Shown piece by piece: positions 53,044-61,220 of a stretch of 64,000 nt of DNA. Numbering within the stretch: position 1 is the first letter of the stretch; each line of letters starts with the position of its first letter. Source of the stretch: Streptosporangium saharense (lineage in GTDB: Bacteria; Actinomycetota; Actinomycetes; Streptosporangiales; Streptosporangiaceae); assembly GCF_014203715.1 (NCBI RefSeq), contig NZ_JACHJP010000001.1, positions 1,218,432 through 1,282,431 on the forward strand. Direction: 5' to 3'. The notes below the pieces were generated by a model that saw only the letters and a list, made by a program, of their open reading frames with translations, searched no databases and was not told where the DNA came from. The translations under genes and the position numbers were made by a program.

Positions 53044-54732
53044 TCAGCGGTTGAAGGCCGCGTACTTCTGCCAGAAGTCGCAGTGGTGCTGCTTGGAGAT
53101 CTCCTCGGTGAGCTGGCTGTCACCGGCGGGCACGAGCGACATGACCGTCGGGTGCGAGCGGGTGAACCTGGACCAGTACGGCGTGCCGTCCACGGTGGGG
53201 TTGCCGGTCCTGGCGAACCCGGTCCACTGGGCCACGAGCTGCTTGCCGAAGGTCTGCTGGTTGGCGCTCAGGTCGGTCCTGGGGAAGATCAGGAACGGCA
53301 CCTCGTTGATGTGGTACGACCCGTTCGGCTTGGTCGCGTCCAGGAAGAACAGCGGCGGGGCGTCGGCGTTGTCCACCTGGAAGGCGAAGACCGGGATGTG
53401 GCGCGACAGCCGCTCGTCGTTGAGCAGGGCGGGGCAGACGGAGTTGGAGTCGGCGACGAGGGTGCGGTAGGCGATGAAGGCCGCGGGGTCGGGGAAGCGC
53501 TTCAGCGGGTAGCGCCTGAACACCTCGGGGGCCAGGGTGTCGTACTGCTCCTTGACCAGCTTCTCGTACTCCTCGGCGGTGTTGACGCCGGGGAGCTGGG
53601 TCTCGTCGCGGTCCACACCGTGCATGAGGGAGACCTTGTTGATGCGCCCTGTCTCGAAGGCCTCGGCCGGGGACAGCGGCAGCACCGTGCCGTCCACGAT
53701 CGGGGCCAGCGTGCCGTTGTCAGGACCGAGCCCGTCGCCCGCCTTCTCCAGCAGGGTCTTCGCGGGTACGGCGCGCAGGCAGGCGGCCACGTCCGCGACG
53801 TTCCCGCAGCCGACGGCGGCGGCGAACCGGTCACCCGCCTGCTGCGCCTCGGCCTCGGTCGGCAGGTCGGCCTTGCAGTCCTGGGTCTGCCACATGGTCT
53901 CGTGGCCGCGCAGCGAGTTGTACTCGCCGCTCTGCGAGATGCCCTTCTGGAACAGCCCCCGCGACAGCGGCGAGGTGGTGTGGGCGCACACGCTTGACCC
54001 TCCGGCCGAGGCGCCGTAGATGGTCACGTTGCGCGGGTCGCCGCCGAAGCGGGAGATGTTGCGCTGGACCCAGCGCAGCGCCTCCTGCTGGTCGCGCAGC
54101 GCCCAGTTGCCCGAGCGGGCGCCGAGCGCTTTGTGCGCGAGGAAGCCGAGGATGCCGAGCCGGTAGTCCACGCTGACGTGGACGACCCGGCCCGCTCCCG
54201 CCAGGTAGGTCCCGTCGGTCGAGGAGCCGAGCCTGAACCCGCCGCCGTGGAACTCGACCATCACGGCCAGCGGCGTGGTGCCCGCGTCGGCGGGCGCGGC
54301 GACGTTCAGCTTCAGGCAGTCCTCGTTGAAGGTCTCGGGGGTGAGGAAGGCGGGCTGCGGGCAGGGGGCGGAGCGTTCGGTGGCCTGCAGGGTCTCCGTC
54401 CACGGGGCATGCTGCCGGGGTGGCGCCCAGCGCAGCTCGCCGACGGGCGGCGCGGCGTAGGGGACGGCGAGCCAGGACCTGACGCCGTTGGTGACCAGGC
54501 CGCACACCGCGCCCCGGTCGGTCTGCACGGTGGTGTCCGCGGCGCACGCGGGGGCGGCCGCCTGCCGGGTCGCGGGGTCCGGCGCGCTCCAGGGGGTCTG
54601 CGGGGAGGTGGCGTTCGGCGCTCCCGGGGGTACGGCGGAGGCCACGGCGACGGGAACCGAGGAGGTGAGGGCCATCGCCGCGACGAGTGACACGCCCACG
54701 GTGAACGTGAAGTGCCGTTTCTTCGTCTTCAT
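53044..54732 (-). CDS. Secreted carboxylesterase, type B
   Basis: This 562-residue exported esterase has a signal peptide ending near ASA (residue 33). The oxyanion loop is EFHGGGF (162-165), the nucleophile Ser242 lies in GASAGGSS (most family members have Glu before the Ser; here it is Ala), and the acid residue is probably in DRDETQ. The catalytic His lies in SYHINEVPF. Paired Cys (CAADTT/AVCGL and APCPQP/EDCLKL) suit an extracellular enzyme. ATG 54732 has AAGGAAA seven bases upstream. It is transcribed in the same direction as the beta-propeller gene 265 bp downstream. Substrate unknown. Confidence 0.88.
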   Translation of the reverse strand: MKTKKRHFTFTVGVSLVAAMALTSSVPVAVASAVPPGAPNATSPQTPWSAPDPATRQAAAPACAADTTVQTDRGAVCGLVTNGVRSWLAVPYAAPPVGELRWAPPRQHAPWTETLQATERSAPCPQPAFLTPETFNEDCLKLNVAAPADAGTTPLAVMVEFHGGGFRLGSSTDGTYLAGAGRVVHVSVDYRLGILGFLAHKALGARSGNWALRDQQEALRWVQRNISRFGGDPRNVTIYGASAGGSSVCAHTTSPLSRGLFQKGISQSGEYNSLRGHETMWQTQDCKADLPTEAEAQQAGDRFAAAVGCGNVADVAACLRAVPAKTLLEKAGDGLGPDNGTLAPIVDGTVLPLSPAEAFETGRINKVSLMHGVDRDETQLPGVNTAEEYEKLVKEQYDTLAPEVFRRYPLKRFPDPAAFIAYRTLVADSNSVCPALLNDERLSRHIPVFAFQVDNADAPPLFFLDATKPNGSYHINEVPFLIFPRTDLSANQQTFGKQLVAQWTGFARTGNPTVDGTPYWSRFTRSHPTVMSLVPAGDSQLTEEISKQHHCDFWQKYAAFNR

Positions 54733-54897
54733 GTTGGGTTTCCTTTTGGGGCCGACAACAGAGCTGGGGGGATCGGCCGGTGGGGCCGACTTCGATCTGC
54801 CGGGCAAATGAACACGAGAGGGCACCCTGACCATAGGACGGGCCGATGGTGCGGAACAGGCATGCTGTGCCGGGATGGACGAGCGGCGTCCCCCGAG

Positions 54898-54927
54898 CGC
54901 TCACCGGTCCCGTGGCGTCGGTGAGCG
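54898..54927. other. Inverted repeat between the esterase and the ROK regulator
   Basis: CGCTCACCG (54898-54906) and CGGTGAGCG (54919-54927) form a perfect 9-bp stem with a 12-nt loop. It could end the amino-sugar operon, which stops at 55000, or control the esterase. A second dyad, GACAGTT-cgagt-AACTGTC, lies at 54974-54992, nearer the ROK stop. Neither has a T tract. Confidence 0.4.
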
Positions 54928-54999
54928 GTCGAAACAGATCGGCCAGCGGTCAGGAGATTTCTGACCGTTTCATGACAGTTCGAGTAACTGTCGGCGGCG

Positions 55000-56277
55000 C
55001 TACTCCGCCGCCTGCGACGGTCGTGCGCCGAGCCGGTCGACGGCGGCCGCGGCGTGGACCGCGTGCTCGCCGAGGAGCTTGACGTGCGCCTCCTCAAGGC
55101 TGAGGACGACCGCGCCGAAGACGGTGGCCAGCTCCCCGATGACGCTGCCGGAGACCACCAGGAACTCGTGCAGCGGCCTGGCCGCGGCCTGGACCGCCTC
55201 GACGACCTCGGGGACGTCGCCGATCTCCCCGCCGATCACCACGAGGTCGGGATCGACGACGGCCGCGAGCGCGACACACGCCCTGGCGACGTCGCGCACG
55301 TATCCGTCGTAGACGGCCCTCGCCTCGGTCGAACCCGCCGCGACGTCGGCCAGGATCGACCGCACCACGTGGCCGACGGACGGGTTCGCGTCACCGGAGG
55401 AGCCCGAGCGGCCCGAGCGGCCCGAGCGGCCCGAGCGGTAGGAGTCAACCAGGCGGGAGGCCGCCAGCCGGTCCTCCATCGCGTACCGCGAGGCCTGCTC
55501 GGCGCCGTCGGCCCAGGGGAAGGGCAGCCGTGACAGCTCACCCGCCGCGCCGTGGGCGCCGCGGACGAGACGGCCCTCGTTGATGATCCCGGCGCCGACG
55601 CCCACGCCGAGCTGCAGATAGGCCAGGCTCGGCACCTCGGCGCCGACCCCGATCCGCATCTCGGCCACCGCCGAGCAGTTGACGTTGTTCTCCAGCCTGA
55701 CCGGGCCCTCGTAGTGGTCGGCGAGCGCGCGCAGCAGGGCCGCGAGGGCGCCTCGCTCCCGGTCGGCGTCCGCGGCCGACACCTGACGGCGGCCCGCGTC
55801 CACGATCTGCGGGACGGCGATCGTCACGGCCCGCAGCCTCCGCAGCCGGTCGGGGCGGGCGCACCACGCGACGAGCCGCTCGACCGCCCGCTCGACGACC
55901 GGAGGGGACGGCTCGCGCGGGCGCGCGGCGCCGGGGCCGCCGGGTTCGGCGAAGGAGACGTGCGTGCTGTCCGTCCCGGCGAGATCGACGGCCATCAGCT
56001 CGATGTGGGAGCTGCCCAGGTCGATGCCGAGCGCCCAGCCGACCTCCTCGGCCGCCTCGAACACCACGGCCGGTTTGCCGGTCGCCGGGACGTGCCTGCC
56101 GTTGCGGCGGACGTATCCGGCCTTCTCCAGGAAGCTGACGGCGTCGTTGACGCTCGGCTTCGACAGGCCCGTGGCCGCGAGCAGTCGTGGCCGGGTCGTC
56201 GAACCGTGCCCGAGCGTGTGACTCAGGACGTGCCGCTGGGTGGGGGGCAGTTCCGTGGAACGCGCGTCGTCATGCAA
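55000..56277 (-). CDS. ROK-family transcriptional regulator
   Basis: This 425-residue protein has an N-terminal winged helix (about 13-60, GSTTRPRLLAATGLSKPSVNDAVSFLEKAGYV) and a ROK sugar-sensing domain (LGIDLGSSHIELMAVDL, and VVIGGEIGD near the end). ROK regulators bind a sugar or amino sugar and release their operator. The kinase motif is not conserved as in ROK kinases. A Ser-Gly-Arg repeat (YRSGRSGRSGRSGSS) sits in a loop near residue 280 and comes from a 9-bp tandem repeat. TTG 56277 overlaps the glycosidase stop by 8 bp. The palindrome at 59763-59783 is its likely operator. Confidence 0.88.
   Translation of the reverse strand: MHDDARSTELPPTQRHVLSHTLGHGSTTRPRLLAATGLSKPSVNDAVSFLEKAGYVRRNGRHVPATGKPAVVFEAAEEVGWALGIDLGSSHIELMAVDLAGTDSTHVSFAEPGGPGAARPREPSPPVVERAVERLVAWCARPDRLRRLRAVTIAVPQIVDAGRRQVSAADADRERGALAALLRALADHYEGPVRLENNVNCSAVAEMRIGVGAEVPSLAYLQLGVGVGAGIINEGRLVRGAHGAAGELSRLPFPWADGAEQASRYAMEDRLAASRLVDSYRSGRSGRSGRSGSSGDANPSVGHVVRSILADVAAGSTEARAVYDGYVRDVARACVALAAVVDPDLVVIGGEIGDVPEVVEAVQAAARPLHEFLVVSGSVIGELATVFGAVVLSLEEAHVKLLGEHAVHAAAAVDRLGARPSQAAE
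55402..55437. repeat. Four tandem copies of a 9-bp unit inside the ROK gene
   Basis: GCCCGAGCG is repeated four times without change, encoding Ser-Gly-Arg on the minus strand. Copy number can vary by slippage without shifting the frame. Confidence 0.8.
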
Positions 56278-57751
56278 TCGAGGTCACACCGGTCCCTGTC
56301 AGGGCGCGTACGGCGGCGGCCGCACTGGCCCGGGACGCGCCGAAGGTTCGGACCACGCCGGTGGCGTGGGGGTATTCGGTCCCCGGATAGCCCATGTCCA
56401 CGACGACCAGGCGCGGCGCCCGCAGCCTGGCGAAGACCTCCGCGCTGCCGGGGTGCAGCGGCAGGTCCCTGACGACCGCGACCACGACGTCGTCCTGCGC
56501 GACGCCCGACAGGTCGGGAAGGTCGTGGATCGGCGGGGTCAGGACAAGGTCGTTGAAGGCGACCCCGGCCGCGCGCAGCTCCGGGCCTACGCCCCACGGC
56601 ACCGGTCCGGCCGCGATGGACGTGCGGTCGTCGAAGGTCAGGACGTGCACGCCGCCACCGGCGACCGACACCTCCCCCTCGGAGACGGTCGCCCCCCAGG
56701 CCGCGGCGAGACCCGCCGACCGCTCGGCCGTCGTGTCGGTCGCGCCGGGTGCGCCCGGTGTGCCGGGATAGGCGGCGGCCATCGCCCGGATGCGCCGGTT
56801 GGCCTCCTCAAGGCGCTCGACCGCCAGCTCGCCGGACTCCACGGCGGTGACGATCGCGTCCACGACGGCTCTGGCCGCGTCCTCGAACTGCACGGCGCCG
56901 AGGCAGAGCGCGTCCACCCCGGCGCGCAGCGCGCCGACGGCCGCCGCGGGCAGCGAGGAGGCGTGGTCCAGGACGCCGCGCATCTCCAGGGCGTCGGAGA
57001 TGACGACGCCGTCGTAGCCGATCTCGTCGCGGAGGAGGTCGCTGATCACAGTCTCGCTCAAGGTCGTGGGGACGCCGGGGTCCAGACAGTCAACCACGAC
57101 ATGGGCGGTCATCATGCTCGCCACGTTCGCGCGTGCGGCCCGCACGAAGGTGCGCAGGTGCTCCGTCTCGAACTCGGCGCGCCCGGCGGCGACCCGGCCC
57201 AGCGACAGGTGCGAGTCCAGCAGCGATCCGCCGAGTCCCGGGTAGTGCTTCACGCACGCCGCGACCCCCGCGCTCTGCAGGCCCTCGACCCAGGCCGCGA
57301 TGTGCTCGGCGTTGGCCTGCGGCGTACGGCCGAACGAGCGTGTGGTGAGCGGGCTGGTCGGGGAGGTCACGTAGTCGCCGATCGGCGCCAGGTTGAAGTT
57401 GACGCCGAGGTCGCGCAGCTCGGTGCCGATGCCCCTGCCGACCGCCCGGGTGGCGTCGAGGTCGTCGTTCTCGCTCAGCACCCGGTTGCCGGGGTAGGGG
57501 CTGCCCTCGTCGTGGTGGATCCGGGTGACGTCGCCGCCCTCCTCGTCGATCCCCACGACGGCGTCCGGGCGCGCGTCGAGGATCTGCCGTACCAGCTCCG
57601 CCACCTGCGGCGGCGAGACGATGTTGCGGCCGAACAGGATGACGCCGCCCAGCCCCTCCCGCAGCAGGTCGAGCAGCCACGTCGGGGCCGTGGTCCCCTC
57701 GAAGGCGGGCAGCACGGTGCCGAGGGCGAGGCGACGCAGGTGGGCTGTCAT
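56270..57751 (-). CDS. Cytoplasmic glycoside hydrolase family 3 (NagZ-like beta-N-acetylhexosaminidase)
   Basis: This 493-residue enzyme lacks a signal peptide. The nucleophile Asp253 lies in VVISDALEMRGV, and the NagZ-type acid/base dyad is in VKHYPGLGGSLLDSHLSLG (Asp179, His181). VVGIDEEGGDVTRIHH and GVNFNLAPIGDY are also family segments. In NagZ the Asp-His dyad, rather than a Glu in a second domain, works as acid/base; this protein follows that layout. It would cut imported GlcNAc-containing disaccharides in the cytosol. A C-terminal part (about 330-493) is typical of actinobacterial members. ATG 57751 overlaps the kinase stop as ATGA and has GAGGAG upstream. Confidence 0.9.
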   Translation of the reverse strand: MTAHLRRLALGTVLPAFEGTTAPTWLLDLLREGLGGVILFGRNIVSPPQVAELVRQILDARPDAVVGIDEEGGDVTRIHHDEGSPYPGNRVLSENDDLDATRAVGRGIGTELRDLGVNFNLAPIGDYVTSPTSPLTTRSFGRTPQANAEHIAAWVEGLQSAGVAACVKHYPGLGGSLLDSHLSLGRVAAGRAEFETEHLRTFVRAARANVASMMTAHVVVDCLDPGVPTTLSETVISDLLRDEIGYDGVVISDALEMRGVLDHASSLPAAAVGALRAGVDALCLGAVQFEDAARAVVDAIVTAVESGELAVERLEEANRRIRAMAAAYPGTPGAPGATDTTAERSAGLAAAWGATVSEGEVSVAGGGVHVLTFDDRTSIAAGPVPWGVGPELRAAGVAFNDLVLTPPIHDLPDLSGVAQDDVVVAVVRDLPLHPGSAEVFARLRAPRLVVVDMGYPGTEYPHATGVVRTFGASRASAAAAVRALTGTGVTSIA

Positions 57752-58728
57752 GTCAGTTGCTCCTCATCGTTGCACAGGGCATCGTTGCGCAGAGTGCCCT
57801 TGCGTGAAACGTCGTCGCGCAGGGCCAGGGTGGCGAGCCGTACCGCCCCGAGGACCGGCTCTGTTTCGAGGACCGACAGCGGCAGCGTCACGTCCTGGGC
57901 GACAAGTCCCGAGGCGAACGCGGACCGGAAGGCGGGCTGCTTGACCATGATCGCACCCGCGCCCACGACGACGTCGGCACGGACACCCAGCCGCAGCGCC
58001 GTCGCGACGCTGCCCGCGAGCCGCCGGGCGTTGTCGGTGACGGCCTTCCCCGCGCAGGGCGAACCGGCCTCGGCGCAGGCGAAGACGCCCGCCGCGAGGT
58101 CGCCGAGGGTCTCCCGGGAGCGCTTCACGGCCCCGGGAAGGCGGCGGGCCTCGGCGACGCCGAGCGCCCCGGCCACGAACGGGCCGAACACCGGGTCGCT
58201 CTCTCCCCGGTCGAGGACCGCGGTGTAGAGCCGCAGCGCGTCGAGCACGATGCGCGGCGCGCTCCCGTGGTCGCCGAGGAGCCAGCCCCAGCCGTCGGTG
58301 AGCACCGTGACGCCGTCCGCGGTCAGGCCGCCGACCACGGCGCCGGTCCCGGCGATCACCGAGAGCGCGTGCTCGTGACCTCCGGCCAGCCCGACCAGCA
58401 GGGCGTCGTTGCGGACCCGTACGGCCACGCCGGGACCCAGCTCGGCACAGACGGCGGCTTCGAGCTCACGGGTCAGCGCCTCGGAGTCGCATCCCCTGGC
58501 GCCCACGCCGACCGCGGCCAGGACGTGGCTCGCGGGGGTGGTCCGGCGCAGCACACCGCCGACCAGCCCGGCCCGCTCGACGGGCGACAGGTCGTTCCAG
58601 CCCGGGTTCGGTCTCGTCTCCGCGGCGAGGGGTTCGCCGGTGGCCGCGTCCTCGACGCGGACCCTCAGGTAGGACCCGCCGATGTCGAGGCCCGCGACGC
58701 CGTGGCGCGGCAGGTCGGGCGTGCTCAC
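57748..58728 (-). CDS. N-acetylglucosamine kinase-like (BadF/BadG/BcrA family)
   Basis: This 326-residue protein has the ASKHA fold: phosphate 1 loop GLDIGGSYLRVRV near residue 14, a second loop SVIAGTGAVVGG, and DGWGWLLGDHGSAPRI, which is typical of eukaryotic-type GlcNAc kinases. An adenosine loop VVVGAGAIMV is near the end. It would phosphorylate the amino sugar freed by the family 3 glycosidase, whose gene overlaps it as ATGA. GTG 58728 overlaps the SIS gene stop as GTGA. Specificity (GlcNAc or glucosamine) is inferred from context. Confidence 0.85.
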   Translation of the reverse strand: MSTPDLPRHGVAGLDIGGSYLRVRVEDAATGEPLAAETRPNPGWNDLSPVERAGLVGGVLRRTTPASHVLAAVGVGARGCDSEALTRELEAAVCAELGPGVAVRVRNDALLVGLAGGHEHALSVIAGTGAVVGGLTADGVTVLTDGWGWLLGDHGSAPRIVLDALRLYTAVLDRGESDPVFGPFVAGALGVAEARRLPGAVKRSRETLGDLAAGVFACAEAGSPCAGKAVTDNARRLAGSVATALRLGVRADVVVGAGAIMVKQPAFRSAFASGLVAQDVTLPLSVLETEPVLGAVRLATLALRDDVSRKGTLRNDALCNDEEQLT

Positions 58729-59759
58729 GCGGCCGACCCGACCTTCGTGTCGAGGCGGACGAACACCGGGTCCTCGGGGCGGCGCCCTGTGCTCGCGCAG
58801 ACCTCCTGGACGACCATCTGGAGGAACACGCTCGCCGCGATGGACAGCTCGGCGTCGGTCAGCCCGGGCAGGGAGGTCTGGTGCAGGGGACCGGCTCCGC
58901 CGTACTCGATCGGGGTGGTTCCGAGGAGGTGGACCGTGGCGCCGTGGTCGGCGAGCTGCCGGGCGAGCAGCGCCTCGGTCCCACGGTTCACGATCAGGTG
59001 CACGGTGCCGGGCCTGGCGCTGTCCATGAAGCCGTGCAGGTAGGACCGGGTGTCGAAGGAGGCGGCGGGCAGGCCGAGACCCTCGCGCAGCAGCAGCGAG
59101 CCCCCCTCCGCGGCGGCCAGTCCCGCCCCGGAGGAGACCAGGTCGGCGTGACCGGCGGCCAGGAGGTCCGCCGCGACGCGGCCCGCGGCCTCGCGCTGCC
59201 GCGTCACCGTGGCCAGCCGTTCGCCGAAGCCACGCCAGCGTTCCTCGTCGAGGCCGTCGGTGAGGTGCTCGGCGAGCAGGGCCAGGGCCAGGGCGGTCGC
59301 GGTGTAGCCGACGGTCGAGACCCGGGAGTCGGCGACGTCGCCCAGCCAGAGGTGCCGGGGCGTCAGGTCGGCCACCGGCGACGGCACCCGGTTGACGATG
59401 CTCATGCGTGACTCCGCGGGGGCCGCCGACAGGGCGCGCACGATCTCGACGCTGCGGCCCGACTGGGAGATGCCCAGATAGGCGGTGCCGGGCCGTACCT
59501 GGGACTCGGTGAAGTCGGCGCCGGTCAGCAGGTCGCACGGGACGCCCCGCGCGGTGAGTCCCGCGACGAGCACGTGGGCCGCGGCGCGGCTCGCCCCGAT
59601 CCCGAACACGACGAGGCGGTCCGCGTCCTTGCCCACGTGGCGGTCGAGCAGGCCCGGCAGCGTCTCGGTGAGCCGGGTCAGCGCCTCGGGCTGACTGTGG
59701 AAGGCCTGGTCGAACGTGTTCCACGGGGGGTTCTGAAGATTGCCGGTTGCTGTGGCCAT
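58725..59759 (-). CDS. SIS-domain amino-sugar isomerase/deaminase-like protein
   Basis: This 344-residue protein has two SIS domains as in the isomerase half of GlmS and in AgaS/FrlB. The first has VVFGIGASRAAAHVLVAGL and YLGISQSGRSVEIVRAL, where Ser residues hold the phosphate. The second has LVSSGAGLAAAEGGSLLLREGLGLPAASFDTRSYLHG, including the Glu typical of GlmS-like domains. It may convert the kinase product (GlcN-6-P or GlcNAc-6-P derivative) to fructose-6-phosphate; no separate NagA deacetylase is nearby. ATG 59759 lacks a Shine-Dalgarno and has TACCTT at -12 to -7, a leaderless layout. It is the first gene of the operon. Confidence 0.83.
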   Translation of the reverse strand: MATATGNLQNPPWNTFDQAFHSQPEALTRLTETLPGLLDRHVGKDADRLVVFGIGASRAAAHVLVAGLTARGVPCDLLTGADFTESQVRPGTAYLGISQSGRSVEIVRALSAAPAESRMSIVNRVPSPVADLTPRHLWLGDVADSRVSTVGYTATALALALLAEHLTDGLDEERWRGFGERLATVTRQREAAGRVAADLLAAGHADLVSSGAGLAAAEGGSLLLREGLGLPAASFDTRSYLHGFMDSARPGTVHLIVNRGTEALLARQLADHGATVHLLGTTPIEYGGAGPLHQTSLPGLTDAELSIAASVFLQMVVQEVCASTGRRPEDPVFVRLDTKVGSAA

Positions 59760-59762
59760 GTT

Positions 59763-59783
59763 AGTAAGGTAGCTTACCTTACT
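59763..59783. promoter_or_regulatory. Palindromic operator containing both divergent -10 boxes
   Basis: AGTAAGGTA (59763-59771) and TACCTTACT (59775-59783) are perfect 9-bp arms around a GCT centre. On each strand the far arm reads TACCTT. On the minus strand this ends seven bases before ATG 59759. On the plus strand it would start a transcript near 59787, with a leader of about 39 nt before ATG 59826. One bound dimer would cover both promoters. The ROK protein at the operon's end is the likely binder. Confidence 0.7.
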
Positions 59784-59825
59784 CAGGATCGTCAAAAGCT
59801 CCTGGATCCTGTGGAGGCACATCCC

Positions 59826-61220
59826 ATGAACGACCGTCCGTCCCAGCCCCAGCCGACCCGTCGCTCGGTTCTGGCGCTCATCGCCCTCACCCCCGTCGCG
59901 GGCGCGCTCGCCGCCTGCGCCACCGGTGGCACCCGGAAGTCTCCCGCCGCCGTCGCCACCCCGACCGGCGCCGCGAGCGCGGGCAACCCGTTCGGGGTCG
60001 CCGTGGACGCGCCCGTCGAGGTCGTCGTCTTCGACGGCGGCTACGGACAGACCTACATCAAGCTGCCCGTCGAGCTGTACGGCAAGCAGCACCCCAAGGC
60101 GCGGGTCACCCAGACGGCGACCCAGCAGATCCAGCAGTCCCTGCAGCCCCGCTTCGTCGCGGGCAACCCGCCGGACGTGGTGAACAACTCCGGCTCAAAC
60201 GCCATCGACTACGGCGCGCTCGTCAAGGACGAGGCCCTGCTGCCCCTCCAGCCGCTGCTCGGCGCCCCCTCCTGGAACGATCCGAAGGTCACCGTCGGTG
60301 AGACCCTGCGCCCCGGCGTGGTCGAGGTCGGCACGCACGGCGGCCAGTTCACGGTCCTGAACTACTCCTACGGCGCCTACGGCGCGTGGTACAGCGCCTC
60401 GCTGTTCGAGGAGAAGGGCTGGACGTACCCTCAGACGTGGGACGCCTACCTCGGGCTGTGCGACAAGATGGCCACCGCCGGAATCGCCCCCTGGACCTAC
60501 CCCGGCCAGTTCCCGTACTACATGTTCTGGTGGCTGGCCTCGATGATCTACAAGGTGGGCGGCAAGGAGGTCATCGACAAGATCAACAACCTCGGCAAGG
60601 ACGCCTGGACCGACGAGAGGGCCGTCGCCGCCCTGCGGGCCTTCGAGGCGATCCCCGCCAACGGCTGGGTGCTCAAGGGCAGCTCGGGGCTGAACCACAC
60701 CGACGCGCAGATGCAGTTCCTGCTGGGCAAGGCCGGGTTCGTCCCCGGCGGCTCCTGGCTGGAGAAGGAGATGGGGGACAGCGTCCCCAAGGGCTTCGAC
60801 ATGTCGATCTGCCGCGTCCCGTCGATCACCGCCACCGACGACCGGCCCTTCGGCGCCCTGTGCGCAAAGGCGGGCGAGCCGTACATCGTGCCGCGTGCCG
60901 CGAAGAACACCGCGGGCGGCCTGGAGTTCCTGCGGGCCATGCTCTCCGACGACAGCGCCGCGAACTTCATCGCCGAGGCGGGCACCCTGTCGTCCAACCG
61001 CAGGGCGAAGCTGCCCGCCGACGCCAAGCACGGCCTCGTGTCGATCAACGCCGCGCTCGCCGAGGCCGGGGACAACGTCTTCGGGGTCACGCTCGACACC
61101 CGCGACAGCAGGCTGTGGGGCGACATCGCCAAGGTGATGGGCCGCTTCATGAACGGCGACGTCAAGGCGGACCAGCTCGCGAAGGAGGCCCAGCGCCTCA
61201 CCGACGCCGCCCGTGGCTAG
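59826..61220 (+). CDS. ngcE: Sugar-binding lipoprotein, NgcE-like
   Basis: This 464-residue protein is the binding component of a CUT1-type sugar importer. The N-terminus has a twin Arg (TRRSVLALIALTPVAGALAAC) and a lipobox AAC, so it may leave by the Tat route and be lipidated at Cys32. The body resembles the N-acetylglucosamine/diacetylchitobiose receptor NgcE of Streptomyces: VFDGGYGQTYIKLP, FVAGNPPDVVNNSG, FPYYMFWWLASMIYKVGG, MQFLLGKAGFVPGGSWLEKEM. Start ATG 59826 has GGAGG nine bases upstream. The downstream permease start overlaps its stop by eight bases. Amino-sugar specificity fits the neighbouring catabolic genes. Confidence 0.88.
   Translation: MNDRPSQPQPTRRSVLALIALTPVAGALAACATGGTRKSPAAVATPTGAASAGNPFGVAVDAPVEVVVFDGGYGQTYIKLPVELYGKQHPKARVTQTATQQIQQSLQPRFVAGNPPDVVNNSGSNAIDYGALVKDEALLPLQPLLGAPSWNDPKVTVGETLRPGVVEVGTHGGQFTVLNYSYGAYGAWYSASLFEEKGWTYPQTWDAYLGLCDKMATAGIAPWTYPGQFPYYMFWWLASMIYKVGGKEVIDKINNLGKDAWTDERAVAALRAFEAIPANGWVLKGSSGLNHTDAQMQFLLGKAGFVPGGSWLEKEMGDSVPKGFDMSICRVPSITATDDRPFGALCAKAGEPYIVPRAAKNTAGGLEFLRAMLSDDSAANFIAEAGTLSSNRRAKLPADAKHGLVSINAALAEAGDNVFGVTLDTRDSRLWGDIAKVMGRFMNGDVKADQLAKEAQRLTDAARG

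Noticed and set aside
55402..55437. The tandem 9-bp array as a CRISPR-like or satellite element
   Set aside because: There are no spacers, it is only four units long, and it lies in frame within a gene.
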